From assembly GCA_965221985.1 (NCBI GenBank), contig OZ244928.1, forward strand, positions 372,001 through 436,000: a DNA stretch of 64,000 nucleotides, read 5' to 3'. The notes beneath the pieces are model-generated. The model was not told the DNA's origin. It searched no databases and saw only the letters and a list, made by a program, of their open reading frames with translations. The DNA is from J054 sp965221985. Lineage in GTDB: Bacteria; Pseudomonadota; Gammaproteobacteria; Steroidobacterales; GCA-2729495. This document shows positions 34,106 through 43,080 of this stretch, piece after piece. The position numbers and the translations under genes are program-made. Position 1 is the first letter of the stretch. Each line of letters opens with the position of its first letter.

Positions 34106-34121
34106 CTGTATATATAAACAC
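34106..34121. promoter_or_regulatory. LexA-like SOS box
   Basis: CTGTATATATAAACAC compares with the gammaproteobacterial consensus CTGTATATATATACAG: the left half and AT core match, and the right half ends CAC instead of CAG. It lies just downstream of the -10 of the HNH promoter, where a repressor would block transcription, and also about 30 bp upstream of the degenerate minus-strand gene. Confidence 0.5.
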
Positions 34122-34141
34122 CTACCAGCAAGGCCCCGCCC

Positions 34142-35503
34142 ATGCCCGCCGAACTACCTCCCCGTCACCCAAATGAAGCAATGCTTGCGACCCTAGAAAA
34201 GAACATCACCGAATTGGCGGGGCATTTGAATGCCGGGGCTTATGAGTTGATTACGCTGATTGGTGAGTTCGATCGACGGGGTGGCTGGGCGCATCAGGGT
34301 ATTAATTCTTGCGCGCATTGGTTGAACTGGAAGATCGGTTTAGCCATGGGGGCAGCGCGCGAGAAGGTGCGGGTGGCGCGTGCCTTGCCTGACTTGCCGA
34401 AGATCTCTGAGGCGTTTGCGGCGGGGCGTATTAGCTATTCGAAAGTGCGGGCGATGACGCGCATTGCGACGGCGGCGAATGAAAAAGACTTATTGAACAT
34501 TGCTCTGCATGGCACGGCTCATCATATGGAGACTTTGGTGCGGCGGATGCGGTTTTGCGAACGAGCAGCGCAATTATCCGATGCCAATGACTGCGATACC
34601 CAGCGCTCGGCGCGTTGGTTTTTTGATCATATGGGTCAATTGCAATTACATGCCTGTTTGCCGCCAGAGCTGGGGGCTGTGGTGGTGGAGGCATTGACAG
34701 CGGCGCGGGAAGCCTTGCCCTCGGCGGCCGATGTTTCCGCGGAAACGTCTAGCTTAGAACGGCTGGATAGAGACGACCCCACGCGTTTGTCTGGTAATCG
34801 CAATGCGGATGCGCTGGCTTTGTTGGCGGAAGCTTTTTTGGCCAATGAGCCGAGCTCTATAAAGAGCGGTGATACGCATCAAGTGGTGGTGCACGTTTCC
34901 GCGGAAACGTTGCGCGATGATGTTGCTGCGGCCGAGGGCGAAGATTGTTGTGAGCTTGAGCATGGCCCGGGCCTGCCGCCAGAAACAGTTCGGCGTTTGG
35001 CCTGCGATGCCAGCTTGGTGGGGTTGTTTAAGAATTCCGACGCTGAGGCGCTCGATGTGGGCCGCAAGACTCGCAGTATCCCCACCGCCATGCGCCGCGC
35101 CTTGGTGGCACGGGATCGCGGCTGCCGCTTTCCCGGTTGCCCCCACACCCGTTATGTCGATGGACACCATATTCAACACTGGGCCCAGGGCGGGGCAACG
35201 AAGCTGAGTAATTTGCTGCTGTTATGCCGGCGCCATCATCGCTTGATTCATGAAGGTGGTTTTAGTGTACGTCGGGAGGCGGCGGCGATTGTCTTTCGCG
35301 ATCCGTGGGGTGAGATGATTGCCAATTGCGGGGACAGTCGTCCTAGCCGTATGGTCGACGGGGTGGGCGTTACCGCCTTAATGCGTCGGCACGTGAAAAG
35401 GAAATTGCAGATCGATGCCGATACCGCAGTCACCGGCTGGATGGGGGAGAGCATGGATTATGACTGGGCGATCGACGGGTTAATGGAGCAGCGCGGAGCT
35501 TAA
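34142..35503 (+). CDS. DUF222 (13E12-type) HNH endonuclease-domain protein
   Basis: 453 residues. The N-terminal half is DUF222 (LNAGAYELITLIGEFDRRGGW to the helical ISYSKVRAMTRIA). The C-terminal HNH nuclease has RFPGCPHTRYVDGHHIQHW and the second metal half NLLLLCRRHHRLIHEG. Proteins of this class are often multicopy and mobile-element-like; their cellular role is poorly known. The LexA-like box in the promoter suggests damage induction. A perfect 11-bp inverted repeat follows the stop by 23 bp. Confidence 0.9.
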   Translation: MPAELPPRHPNEAMLATLEKNITELAGHLNAGAYELITLIGEFDRRGGWAHQGINSCAHWLNWKIGLAMGAAREKVRVARALPDLPKISEAFAAGRISYSKVRAMTRIATAANEKDLLNIALHGTAHHMETLVRRMRFCERAAQLSDANDCDTQRSARWFFDHMGQLQLHACLPPELGAVVVEALTAAREALPSAADVSAETSSLERLDRDDPTRLSGNRNADALALLAEAFLANEPSSIKSGDTHQVVVHVSAETLRDDVAAAEGEDCCELEHGPGLPPETVRRLACDASLVGLFKNSDAEALDVGRKTRSIPTAMRRALVARDRGCRFPGCPHTRYVDGHHIQHWAQGGATKLSNLLLLCRRHHRLIHEGGFSVRREAAAIVFRDPWGEMIANCGDSRPSRMVDGVGVTALMRRHVKRKLQIDADTAVTGWMGESMDYDWAIDGLMEQRGA

Positions 35504-35526
35504 GTCTGTATGGAGCGTGAGCTTTC

Positions 35527-35564
35527 GGGGTCGAACCAATTTTTCCTTTTATCGGTTCGACCCC
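35527..35564. repeat. REP-like inverted repeat, copy C
   Basis: GGGGTCGAACC (35527-35537) and GGTTCGACCCC (35554-35564) are perfect inverted arms with a 16-nt AT-rich loop. The arms equal the left end of copies A and B, and a variant GGTTCAACCCC follows at 35612-35622. It could also work as a terminator for the HNH gene, but no T-tract directly follows. Confidence 0.7.
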
Positions 35565-35599
35565 AATTTGCCCTTGAAGTGTGTTACCGCCGGAATTTC

Positions 35600-35742
35600 A
35601 GGCTAGGTCAGCGGTTCAACCCCATTCTGAATACTTAGACCTTGGTAACACCCCTCATCGACGAGATGCTGCCTATCACAAGATTTTTCCGGCGCGGTTT
35701 GTTGATCGGTTAATTGATGAATTCCGGACTGCCATAAATATT
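35600..35742 (+). pseudogene. Remnant of a REP-associated tyrosine (Y1/IS200-like) transposase
   Basis: The frame encodes HSEYLDLGNTPHRRDAAYHK followed by IFPARFVDRLIDEFRTAIN. This fits the conserved C-terminal part of RAYT transposases, which commonly read H..Y..LG....R...Y..LF......L...R.A.N. Only about 45 codons remain; the catalytic HUH and Tyr part is absent. The nearby GGGGTCGAACC inverted repeats fit REP elements moved by such enzymes. Confidence 0.65.
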
Positions 35743-35751
35743 TCAACAGCC

Positions 35752-38700
35752 TTATTGAGCCGTAAAGGGAACCACATCTAGATACTCACCGTTACCATTC
35801 TTTTTGGTTTTGACCTTCAAATCGAGTATGTGCGGTCCGGCAGATAAGTTAAGAACGCCCGTAGAACCTTCACAAACTGTGTTACTGGAAGTGTTGCTAC
35901 ATGTTACCCATTCGTTACTCAGACCAGCAGACGAAATATCAACATAACTCGGACCAGGGTTGTACCAGTTACCATTTAACTGCGCATCCCAAACTTCTAC
36001 ATAGATCGTCTGTCCCGCCGATACAATGAGATTATTATCGTCCATATCTGGATCGCTAAAGTCTGCTACCAAACTTAAATTCGTACCCGAGGCATGCGGC
36101 GAAAAACGATCCGTTGGGTTAATATCTACGCCGTCGTTTAGTCCATCTCGATCATGATCCGGGTGATTGGGATCAGTGCCGTCGAGGTTTTCAGCCGCCG
36201 TCGTAACGCCATCTCCATCAGGATCACCTAAACCAACTTGTAGCAACTCAATTTGCGTTGCTACAGTTTCTCGGGCTGAATCAAACTCTGCAAGGTTCAC
36301 ACTCGACTGAATCGTATGTATTCGATACTGGAAAGGTAGCAAGGCTGCATCTATTGCAGCTTTCGATATAGCCGCAATCGCCGGATCTTCTCCTAGCATG
36401 GAAGTATAGAGTGACTTCCACAACTGCAAGTATCGGTAATCGTCAACGCCTTCGCGCAATGCTTCCCACTCAATTGTACTCATTGGGCCTTGCTGCGTAG
36501 GGTAAACAGCGCCCATTTCGCGCGTATGTGAAAAACCCGGAGTCGTTGGTGCATTATCTAAATCATCAAACGGATCACTGCCGTTGTTGTGATAGTAGAC
36601 ATGCGGAAAAATGCCAGCCAAATCGGTTAGGTACAGATGAATACCCGCATAATAGCGATTCACACGCGCATCTTCGTCGCGCATTTGCCAATAGTATGTT
36701 TGCAACGCATCATCTTTTTGTTGACTACCATCAAGTAAGCCCTGAAAGTAGTTCTGGGTGGGTGAAATTGACAGCTCGGGCACACCAAGAGCACCCCATT
36801 GAGAAACAATTATGTTGTAAACGTTTATGTTTTCAAGATCTAATTTTTGATGACTTTGGAATACCCCGTTTCCTTGGTAGTCTCCAGTGTACAGACAAAA
36901 ATCCTGGTCAATAGAAAAGTCCGGATGCTCCCGAGAACGATGGGGTTCAGCCAGACAATCTGCCCAATGCAAATAAATTGCTGTACCAATTTTTCCATAG
37001 GGCACATAACCATTTGCTGAATCACCATTATGAATCTGAGTTGCAGCACTTAGCTGCCAGTTGAGTTTCGTTTCGGTAACCGGCTCATCAATACCTGCAT
37101 ACCATGCCTCGCCAAACGCATTGTTCATGGCAGTGCTTAGTCCGGCACTACGATTGGCAGTGGGAAACATGATTACATCGTCAAAACCCAGGCCGGCAAT
37201 ATCGGTAACGTATTGCACATCGGCCCCGTAAGCAAAGACACCGTTAAACCCATGATCTCTAATATCCTGCAGTTCAGATAGATAGTATGACTGACTAGGA
37301 ACCAAATCGCGGCCGCTATTTTCTGGTGGTGAACCAATATATTGAGCACGGTGAAAAAGCATGAAGGTCTTGTCAGGATCCGGCAAGGTGATATCCCGCA
37401 CAGCCAAATGCAAAGTAACTTCCCTGGAACCAGAAATGCCATTACCGGTTAGGGTCGCCGTCGCAGAGTAGTTGCCCGAATCAACCGTGTCAGGAACATG
37501 CAGCTTCACCATAAATTGCTTAGAGGTGAAGGCCCTAAACTCGGTAATGGACTGTCCTATGCCAGGCTTCGGGAAAGACGGTAGATTGTCCCAGGTATGA
37601 TCTGCTTCCGGCCCGACATCGTAATCATCGCGCTTAAAGTTATAACGATCATCGTACATTAACAATTCAGGAACCCAAACGGGAAAATAGGGCCCAATTT
37701 TGTGGTCATCCGACTTGAGTTGCCACCAATTCTTCACTACTCGCAAGTCCAGCTCACCGGCATCTATCACTGTGTTGCCGTTGTCGTCCTTGAAGTCACT
37801 CAGTGTAATAATCACGTCACTGACATCAGACTGACTATAGACATTAAAAAACAGCGATTCATGTTCGTTATTCGCGGACTTGTAATACAAATCGTCGCTG
37901 ATTGAGGCAACCGCGGGAACGGTTCCAGCGTACACTCGATCAAAAGGTGCCACCTGATAAAAGGTAATTGGGTCTTCTGCCGCTAGTGCAGAGTCAGGAA
38001 ACTCCGCATCAGCAGAGTTGTAGACATTCTCGTAAACCTGTAATTCCCCATCACCACTTGTTATCACACGCTGAGCTGCAATTCGATCGTTATAGTCACG
38101 CGGATCAAACTGCGGCAATGAGTAAATTTTCAATTCGTCGATCGAGCCCTCCATCCCCGAGTAGACCGACCGTGAGCCAACGTAAAAACTGGTAATAGCA
38201 CCTGTAGCAATTGGGTCTATATCTTCAATGATGTAGCCGATTTCGCCATCAACCACGTAGGCCATATATCGCTCAGAAGGTATTGATGAGCCCAGATCCC
38301 AAATTAACTCAATGCGATGCCAATGATCTTGCGGATTTTGCCAATCGGCCGGTTGCCACGAGTAAACAACTTCTGGCTCCTGCCTATTCGAGCGTAGATA
38401 ATTATTCTTGGCACGCATTCTGAATTCGTCATCTCCGTCGTCACAGCTGTTACACCGATAAATACGAAAGCCATCCGCCGCACCGCTATCATCAGTTTCT
38501 AGAAAAATATGCGCCTGGTTTCCAGTGGGTGAATAGTCTGGTCTATACCAAAATGAAATATGCCCCCGATCTGGATCCACGGCCGAGGCAGCTGGCCAAG
38601 AAAGCAACTCATTGCTTTGCCCGCTATTTTGAAAATGCAGCGCACTGTCAAAGCGCCCTTCAACCTCGTCCGCCGCACTAAGGTTAGCCATATTGTTGGT

Positions 38701-39525
38701 TCCGCCGAACCAATACATCGTAGAGGTGCTATCGAAAGATTCGTAAAACATTAGACCCGGTTCGCCACCAACTGCAGCAGCGAGAACAGCCGGATGTGCC
38801 CCATCAAGGGAGCTGTATAGGCGAAGTTCATCGATTAAACCGGAAAACTCATAGCTAGGGTTTATTCCGGACAAGGCTCCTATGGTTAGGTTTGCGCTTG
38901 TGCTTTTGATATCACTGATTGTGGCTGATGTTGATCCATCTAGTACACCATCTACATAAACTGACAAGGTCGCACCATCCAACACCATTGCTACATGAGT
39001 CCAACCGCTAATCTGGGTTACACCAACTGCCTCCGTTAATCCTGCAATACCATCCAAGTAAACTTCTGCGCGCAGATAGCCCGTTACATCATCAATAGCC
39101 AGTGCATAGCCTGTTTGTGCCGTATGATCAATTCTACTAACAATGTACTGCTTGCCCGCGCCACTAGCAGTAGGGTCTACCCAAGCGGCAATCCCAACCG
39201 AATCGGAATTCAATCTGGCTGAATGAAAATCACTTTCCATCACCAAATAGTCGCCAACACCATCAAGAGCTATAGAATTACCAAACTTGCCTACATGAGT
39301 GCTAGACCATGGGTCTCTGGTGTTATCTTGGTATGCAGCATTACCAAATAATGTTGCATCAGCGCCGTAACCTGTTCGATCGATTGCCGCCGAGCCGCGC
39401 CCCTCGTTAAAGTCGTAACGGAGAAGCAAATTATCTTCAGAATTTGCAAGCGCAAAGTTAAGAACCAAGAAATTCAGCGCCAAGACAATACTGAAAAGAT
39501 ATCCATAGGCGTTTAGTTTTTTCAT
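35752..39525 (-). CDS. Large secreted LamG / DUF4091-type (GH123-like) protein
   Basis: 1257 residues. Signal peptide ends near FALAN. Two LamG/concanavalin-like domains (about 30-235 and 245-470), an immunoglobulin-like part (about 480-690), then an alpha/beta catalytic-like domain (about 690-1080) with the acidic pair in AGIDEP near residue 811 and the DUF4091 signature EALREGVDDYRYLQLW. Thrombospondin-3-type Ca repeats (DPDGDGVTTAAENLDGTDP, DHDRDGLNDG) and a C-terminal beta domain follow. Likely an extracellular glycan-active enzyme. The start at 39525 is set by GGGAGG 7 nt upstream. The base composition is clearly more AT-rich than in its neighbours, which suggests transfer. Confidence 0.8.
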   Translation of the reverse strand: MKKLNAYGYLFSIVLALNFLVLNFALANSEDNLLLRYDFNEGRGSAAIDRTGYGADATLFGNAAYQDNTRDPWSSTHVGKFGNSIALDGVGDYLVMESDFHSARLNSDSVGIAAWVDPTASGAGKQYIVSRIDHTAQTGYALAIDDVTGYLRAEVYLDGIAGLTEAVGVTQISGWTHVAMVLDGATLSVYVDGVLDGSTSATISDIKSTSANLTIGALSGINPSYEFSGLIDELRLYSSLDGAHPAVLAAAVGGEPGLMFYESFDSTSTMYWFGGTNNMANLSAADEVEGRFDSALHFQNSGQSNELLSWPAASAVDPDRGHISFWYRPDYSPTGNQAHIFLETDDSGAADGFRIYRCNSCDDGDDEFRMRAKNNYLRSNRQEPEVVYSWQPADWQNPQDHWHRIELIWDLGSSIPSERYMAYVVDGEIGYIIEDIDPIATGAITSFYVGSRSVYSGMEGSIDELKIYSLPQFDPRDYNDRIAAQRVITSGDGELQVYENVYNSADAEFPDSALAAEDPITFYQVAPFDRVYAGTVPAVASISDDLYYKSANNEHESLFFNVYSQSDVSDVIITLSDFKDDNGNTVIDAGELDLRVVKNWWQLKSDDHKIGPYFPVWVPELLMYDDRYNFKRDDYDVGPEADHTWDNLPSFPKPGIGQSITEFRAFTSKQFMVKLHVPDTVDSGNYSATATLTGNGISGSREVTLHLAVRDITLPDPDKTFMLFHRAQYIGSPPENSGRDLVPSQSYYLSELQDIRDHGFNGVFAYGADVQYVTDIAGLGFDDVIMFPTANRSAGLSTAMNNAFGEAWYAGIDEPVTETKLNWQLSAATQIHNGDSANGYVPYGKIGTAIYLHWADCLAEPHRSREHPDFSIDQDFCLYTGDYQGNGVFQSHQKLDLENINVYNIIVSQWGALGVPELSISPTQNYFQGLLDGSQQKDDALQTYYWQMRDEDARVNRYYAGIHLYLTDLAGIFPHVYYHNNGSDPFDDLDNAPTTPGFSHTREMGAVYPTQQGPMSTIEWEALREGVDDYRYLQLWKSLYTSMLGEDPAIAAISKAAIDAALLPFQYRIHTIQSSVNLAEFDSARETVATQIELLQVGLGDPDGDGVTTAAENLDGTDPNHPDHDRDGLNDGVDINPTDRFSPHASGTNLSLVADFSDPDMDDNNLIVSAGQTIYVEVWDAQLNGNWYNPGPSYVDISSAGLSNEWVTCSNTSSNTVCEGSTGVLNLSAGPHILDLKVKTKKNGNGEYLDVVPFTAQ

Positions 39526-39962
39526 GCTATAGCCTCCCCAATTGAGCAATCAAATATTCAGCGTAGCGATCTGCCTGTTTGCCAATATGAAATAATCTCA
39601 ATTGAACATTATTGCAACTGAATGCTAAGGGTTGAGTGTCCTAGATATATCTCATGGCAAAAATTATAGCAAATCATGAGAGGCAAACGATGGGCAGAGG
39701 CATCCCTTACCCGGTGCAGTTTGGCTGCTTATGTCTGCGTTTGGCATGCTGAGTTTTTTAGGTGTGCGAATCCGCGGCTAGCTAGAATCCGGTTCCAGTA
39801 TTACAATGTTGTCTTGATTGATTTTCTCTATCGGGGAATAGAAATCCAACCACATTTTTCCTCTAGATTATGAAGTACGAAGGGAAAATCTAGCTGGCTA
39901 ACCGGAACAATTGCTTGGATCCTAACGATTCGATATTTCTCAAAGGCCTTAATTTTCTATAC
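39526..39962. other. AT-rich intergenic region without recognised gene
   Basis: About 440 bp upstream of the LamG gene. Contains no coding signal I can support; the short plus-strand frame at 39676-39873 has no family similarity or ribosome site. Probably holds the promoter of the LamG gene. Confidence 0.4.
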
Positions 39963-39997
39963 TAAAAATGCCGCCGCGATCCTCCGATCGCAGCGGC
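39963..39997 (-). terminator. Rho-independent terminator of the PspA operon
   Basis: GCCGCCGCGATC (39970-39981) pairs with GATCGCAGCGGC (39986-39997) with one G-T type mismatch and a 4-nt loop. On the minus strand the stem is followed by ATTTTTAG. It lies 35 bp beyond the stop of the membrane protein at 40033. Confidence 0.8.
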
Positions 39998-40032
39998 CAA
40001 CAATGTTTACTCGGGCACCCAAGCCCAAATCA

Positions 40033-41421
40033 TCACTCTTCAATAACCACCCCCTCCCGACTGACAGTCAGTCGCTCACTCCAATCTACCAACTTAAGCT
40101 TTGCAGTAACGCCATGACGCTCAATGAGAGAACCCAAAGCAATGGCCGAAGCACCAATAGCGGCCAGCGACATCCAATTTGCTTCCACCACCAGCATCAC
40201 AAAGGGTTCGAAGCCGAAGATTGCCGCGGCAATTAGCGTGGCACTGCCGGCAAAAATGCTCGGCCTGTGGGTAAACCACCTACCGCAAAGCACCATGGCT
40301 AGGCCGATAAGTGCTGATGCAATGGCGGTGATCACCGAAGCATCAATCGCCACGCTGGCCATGAAACCGGTGGCCAATGCAAGATTAATAGAACCGGCCG
40401 CGGTGCGTGAAACCACCTGGCTTGCTGAACGACGCAACACATCACCGGCCATGATCGAGAACAGTAATGCAGTCGCCGGGGCAGCCAAGGCAATGCCGAT
40501 GCCGGTAGTCGAATCAATCAGTGCACCGGCGGTAATCAACGCTACCGGCAGCGAGAGAATGTCTAGCGAATTGGCAACCAAGGGCGAACGATCAGGGTAT
40601 AGCGCTGCTTGGCGAAGGGCAACAAAAGCAGCAGTGCCGAGCATGGCAATCATGAGGCTGTCCACGGAATAAAAATACATGCTACGGAAAAGTAGAATGC
40701 CCGTGGGAATGAACAATGTCGCCAAGGCGAAGCGGCCTTCGGGTGTTTGCAGCGCCTTATCCTTTGCACCCAACTTGCGGGCAACCCACAGTCCATACAC
40801 GATGCTGGCCATGGCAATGCCGCCGGCGAGCATAGATTCACGCACGGGAATTAGCAGCAACAGGTTAAGTGGCAAAAAATGCAGGGCCAGTTGTTTAGCG
40901 GAGTGCCTGGCCATGATGGCAAAACAAAACAAAGCAGTGGGTACCAGTACAAAGCAAGCACCGGTTAGCGTGAGCGCAATGCTCGCGATGCTGTCGATTT
41001 GCCAGGTTGCATAGCCTGGGTAAGTGGTCAGAGCGCCATCTAGCTGGAAGACTGAGTAAACCAGGGCACTGAGAATGGTGAAGTTCACCGGAATGGATAT
41101 CAGCGAAAGGCCGAAAAAGACTCGTGCGCCTTTGGTTTCTTTCAGACCGTGACTCAACGCAATGCCGCCGGTAGTGAGCAGCGCGGTTTGCGCCAGTAAC
41201 AGCAGGTAGCGATTGATGTCATTGCCTTCGTTCCAACCTTGCAGCAGGAATAACGACATAGAGGCGATGACCACACCAGCGCCGAAGATGCGCAAGGCTT
41301 CCGACACACTCACCATGCCTTTAATGGATTGAATCAAGTTCTCAATGGAGGCCTTGGGTGGTTTTCGTCGCTCAGCGGTGCTGGGCCGCGGATGACTATA
41401 CTCAATAGTAATGGCGCTCAT
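40033..41421 (-). CDS. Polytopic membrane protein of unknown function, coupled to PspA
   Basis: 462 residues, not recognised. A short cytoplasmic N-terminus (with the helix ASIENLIQSIKGMVSVSEALRIFG) is followed by roughly twelve hydrophobic segments to the C-terminus, with no transport or enzyme motif visible. The start codon overlaps the pspA stop (ATGA), and a terminator follows, so it is the second gene of a two-gene operon. PspA proteins work on the membrane surface with varied integral partners; this is probably such a partner. Confidence 0.8.
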   Translation of the reverse strand: MSAITIEYSHPRPSTAERRKPPKASIENLIQSIKGMVSVSEALRIFGAGVVIASMSLFLLQGWNEGNDINRYLLLLAQTALLTTGGIALSHGLKETKGARVFFGLSLISIPVNFTILSALVYSVFQLDGALTTYPGYATWQIDSIASIALTLTGACFVLVPTALFCFAIMARHSAKQLALHFLPLNLLLLIPVRESMLAGGIAMASIVYGLWVARKLGAKDKALQTPEGRFALATLFIPTGILLFRSMYFYSVDSLMIAMLGTAAFVALRQAALYPDRSPLVANSLDILSLPVALITAGALIDSTTGIGIALAAPATALLFSIMAGDVLRRSASQVVSRTAAGSINLALATGFMASVAIDASVITAIASALIGLAMVLCGRWFTHRPSIFAGSATLIAAAIFGFEPFVMLVVEANWMSLAAIGASAIALGSLIERHGVTAKLKLVDWSERLTVSREGVVIEE

Positions 41422-42074
41422 GACCGCTTCTCCTCATCATTCCGCAACAATTCTTCAAGTTCGGCTTTCAACTCAGCGGCTTCTTCCTGTTCCATGAAAC
41501 CGGCTTCTAGCGTGTCGGCAGGGCTGCTCGCACCCAGCAGAATTTCGCTGGCGCCTAGGTTGATCTCCCAGCGATCGAACGTGTCTTCAATGTCGCCGCT
41601 ACAGCTGCCCTGAATGTTGTGCATGACTTGCATAGCATCAGCAACCGACTGGCGTGAACGCATGATGTTTCGTTGCTGAGTTACTTCGCCGATGCGTGCT
41701 TCAATTTCTTTAACCTGCTCGCTGATGCGGCCTTCGAGTTGATCGTGTTGCTGAATAGCTTCCCGCAACCCGGCCAGTCGACTTTCGCATTCGCGGCGGC
41801 GGCGCAAACATTCCAGGGCCTTGGCTTCATCCTCGGCCGCGACGCTGCGCGCACGGTCCGCCCAGTTTTCTGCCGCCGTTTCGAATTCACGATAACGCTC
41901 CTTAAGGTTTTGGCCGTCTTTGCGCACATGTGCTAGCCGCACCCGCGACCGGGCAGCGGCGCGTTGGGAGTCTTTTAAAGCGGCGTTGATAATGGCGTCG
42001 TGGTTTTCCACCCGGCTCACGGCCCGGTCCACGGACGAGGTGATGGTGGCGGTGACTCTCTTAAATAGGCTCAT
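41418..42074 (-). CDS. pspA: PspA/IM30 family membrane-stress protein
   Basis: 218 residues. Begins MSLFKRVTATITSSVDRAV, with the amphipathic membrane-binding helix, followed by long coiled-coil helices (NLKERYREFETAAENWADRA and onward) and an acidic C-terminus, as in PspA/Vipp1 ESCRT-III-like proteins. It stabilises stressed inner membranes. The usual PspA ends near 222 residues. Co-transcribed with the polytopic membrane protein, and divergent from an XRE regulator rather than pspF, so the control differs from the sigma54 system of E. coli. Confidence 0.82.
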   Translation of the reverse strand: MSLFKRVTATITSSVDRAVSRVENHDAIINAALKDSQRAAARSRVRLAHVRKDGQNLKERYREFETAAENWADRARSVAAEDEAKALECLRRRRECESRLAGLREAIQQHDQLEGRISEQVKEIEARIGEVTQQRNIMRSRQSVADAMQVMHNIQGSCSGDIEDTFDRWEINLGASEILLGASSPADTLEAGFMEQEEAAELKAELEELLRNDEEKRS

Positions 42075-42170
42075 GACAGTTCCTCGGTTTGATAAACGTC
42101 CAGGAGCAGGCTATGACTCGGGCCTATATAGAGCAACTCATTTCGAAATAGTGAGCTATGCCCAACCATA

Positions 42171-42189
42171 AGTACTATATTCTTGTACT
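42171..42189. promoter_or_regulatory. Inverted repeat in the pspA/XRE divergent promoter region
   Basis: AGTAC (42171-42175) and GTACT (42185-42189) frame an AT-rich centre, 12 bp before the regulator ATG at 42201. A second palindrome ATTTCGAAAT lies at 42140-42149. One or both may bind the XRE protein. Confidence 0.4.
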
Positions 42190-42200
42190 ATTCGGCCGAT

Positions 42201-42932
42201 ATGGCGACTTCTGTCAAAGTGCTTGCGACGCTCAAGCAACAGCTCAAGCAGCGAGGTATCACCTATCGCCAGCTTGCCGTGGCGCTGAAGCTCTCCGAGT
42301 CTGCCGTTAAGCACATGTTTTCTGTGGGCAACTTTTCGCTGAAGCGCCTCGATGAGGTTTGCGAGGTGCTGGAGTTGGATATGGGTCAGCTGGTCAGTTT
42401 GAGTGAGGCGCAGGAGCCTCGAATTAGGGAGTTATCCGCCGAATATGAAGCAGAAATTGTTGCCGACGAGCGTCTGCTGTTAATGGCCTATTGCTTAATC
42501 AACTACTGGACCTTGCCCGAAATTCTAGAGCGCTACGACATACCACGTGCCGATGCATTTAAGTACTTGCGCCGACTCGACCAAATGAAAATTGTTGAAG
42601 TGCTGCCGGGCGATCGCGTGCGTTTGCTCATTGCCAACAATTTCGCCTGGCGTAGAAATGGTGCGGTAGAAAGGTTCTTTAATCAACGCGTGCAAACCGA
42701 ATTTTTCCGCCACAATTTCCGCTCCGACGGCGCCCTTCGCATTGTGCGCAACGGCATGCTGTCCAAAAAAGCCCAATTGCAACTTGGCGAAAAACTAAAG
42801 TCCCTAAGCGAACGCTTCGATGAAGCCACCTGGGAAGAACGCAAAATTCCCGCCGAAGAACAATACGGCACCACGATGGTGTTAGCGATTCGGCAATGGA
42901 CTTTTGAGGGCTTCAAGAAATTGGAACGTTAA
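42201..42932 (+). CDS. XRE-family transcriptional regulator
   Basis: 243 residues from MATSVKV. N-terminal Cro/CI-type helix-turn-helix (ITYRQLAVALKLSESAVKHMFS, FSLKRLDEVCEVL). A second part (about 80-150) resembles a winged helix (LPEILERYDIPRADAFKYLRRLDQMKIVEVLPGDRVR), and the C-terminal third is of unknown kind and may sense a signal. Divergent from pspA with 126 bp between, so probably the regulator of that operon. REP-like copy B begins 8 bp after its stop. Confidence 0.85.
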   Translation: MATSVKVLATLKQQLKQRGITYRQLAVALKLSESAVKHMFSVGNFSLKRLDEVCEVLELDMGQLVSLSEAQEPRIRELSAEYEAEIVADERLLLMAYCLINYWTLPEILERYDIPRADAFKYLRRLDQMKIVEVLPGDRVRLLIANNFAWRRNGAVERFFNQRVQTEFFRHNFRSDGALRIVRNGMLSKKAQLQLGEKLKSLSERFDEATWEERKIPAEEQYGTTMVLAIRQWTFEGFKKLER

Positions 42933-42939
42933 AGAAAAA

Positions 42940-42997
42940 GGGGTCGAACCGCGTTTTTTCTTCCTTCGCCGTTGAAGATTGGCCCCTAAAATCAGGC
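42940..42997 (+). repeat. REP-like repeat, copy B
   Basis: Matches 31244-31302 over its full length (GGGGTCGAA, GCGTTTTTxCTTCC, TCGCCGT, CCCCTAA and TCAGGC blocks). It ends 4 bp before the direct repeat that begins at 43002. Confidence 0.75.
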
Positions 42998-43001
42998 CGT
43001 C

Positions 43002-43080
43002 TTTAATAGCGGCCGCGACCACTGAGGATTTCTACGGTTTCCACACGCTCAATACGACAATGCTCATAATACAACTCCAA
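43002..43080 (+). repeat. Direct repeat, copy 2: panE-like 3' tip plus 3' end of the membrane-protein gene
   Basis: Same-orientation match to 19992-20070. The first bases (CTTTAATAG) align with the last panE codons and stop of copy 1, and the rest covers the 3' end of the minus-strand gene 43032-43691. About 23 kb separates the two copies. Confidence 0.85.

Noticed and set aside
39676..39873. 65-codon plus-strand ORF upstream of the LamG gene
   Set aside because: AT-rich region, no ribosome site, and the translation has no recognisable feature.
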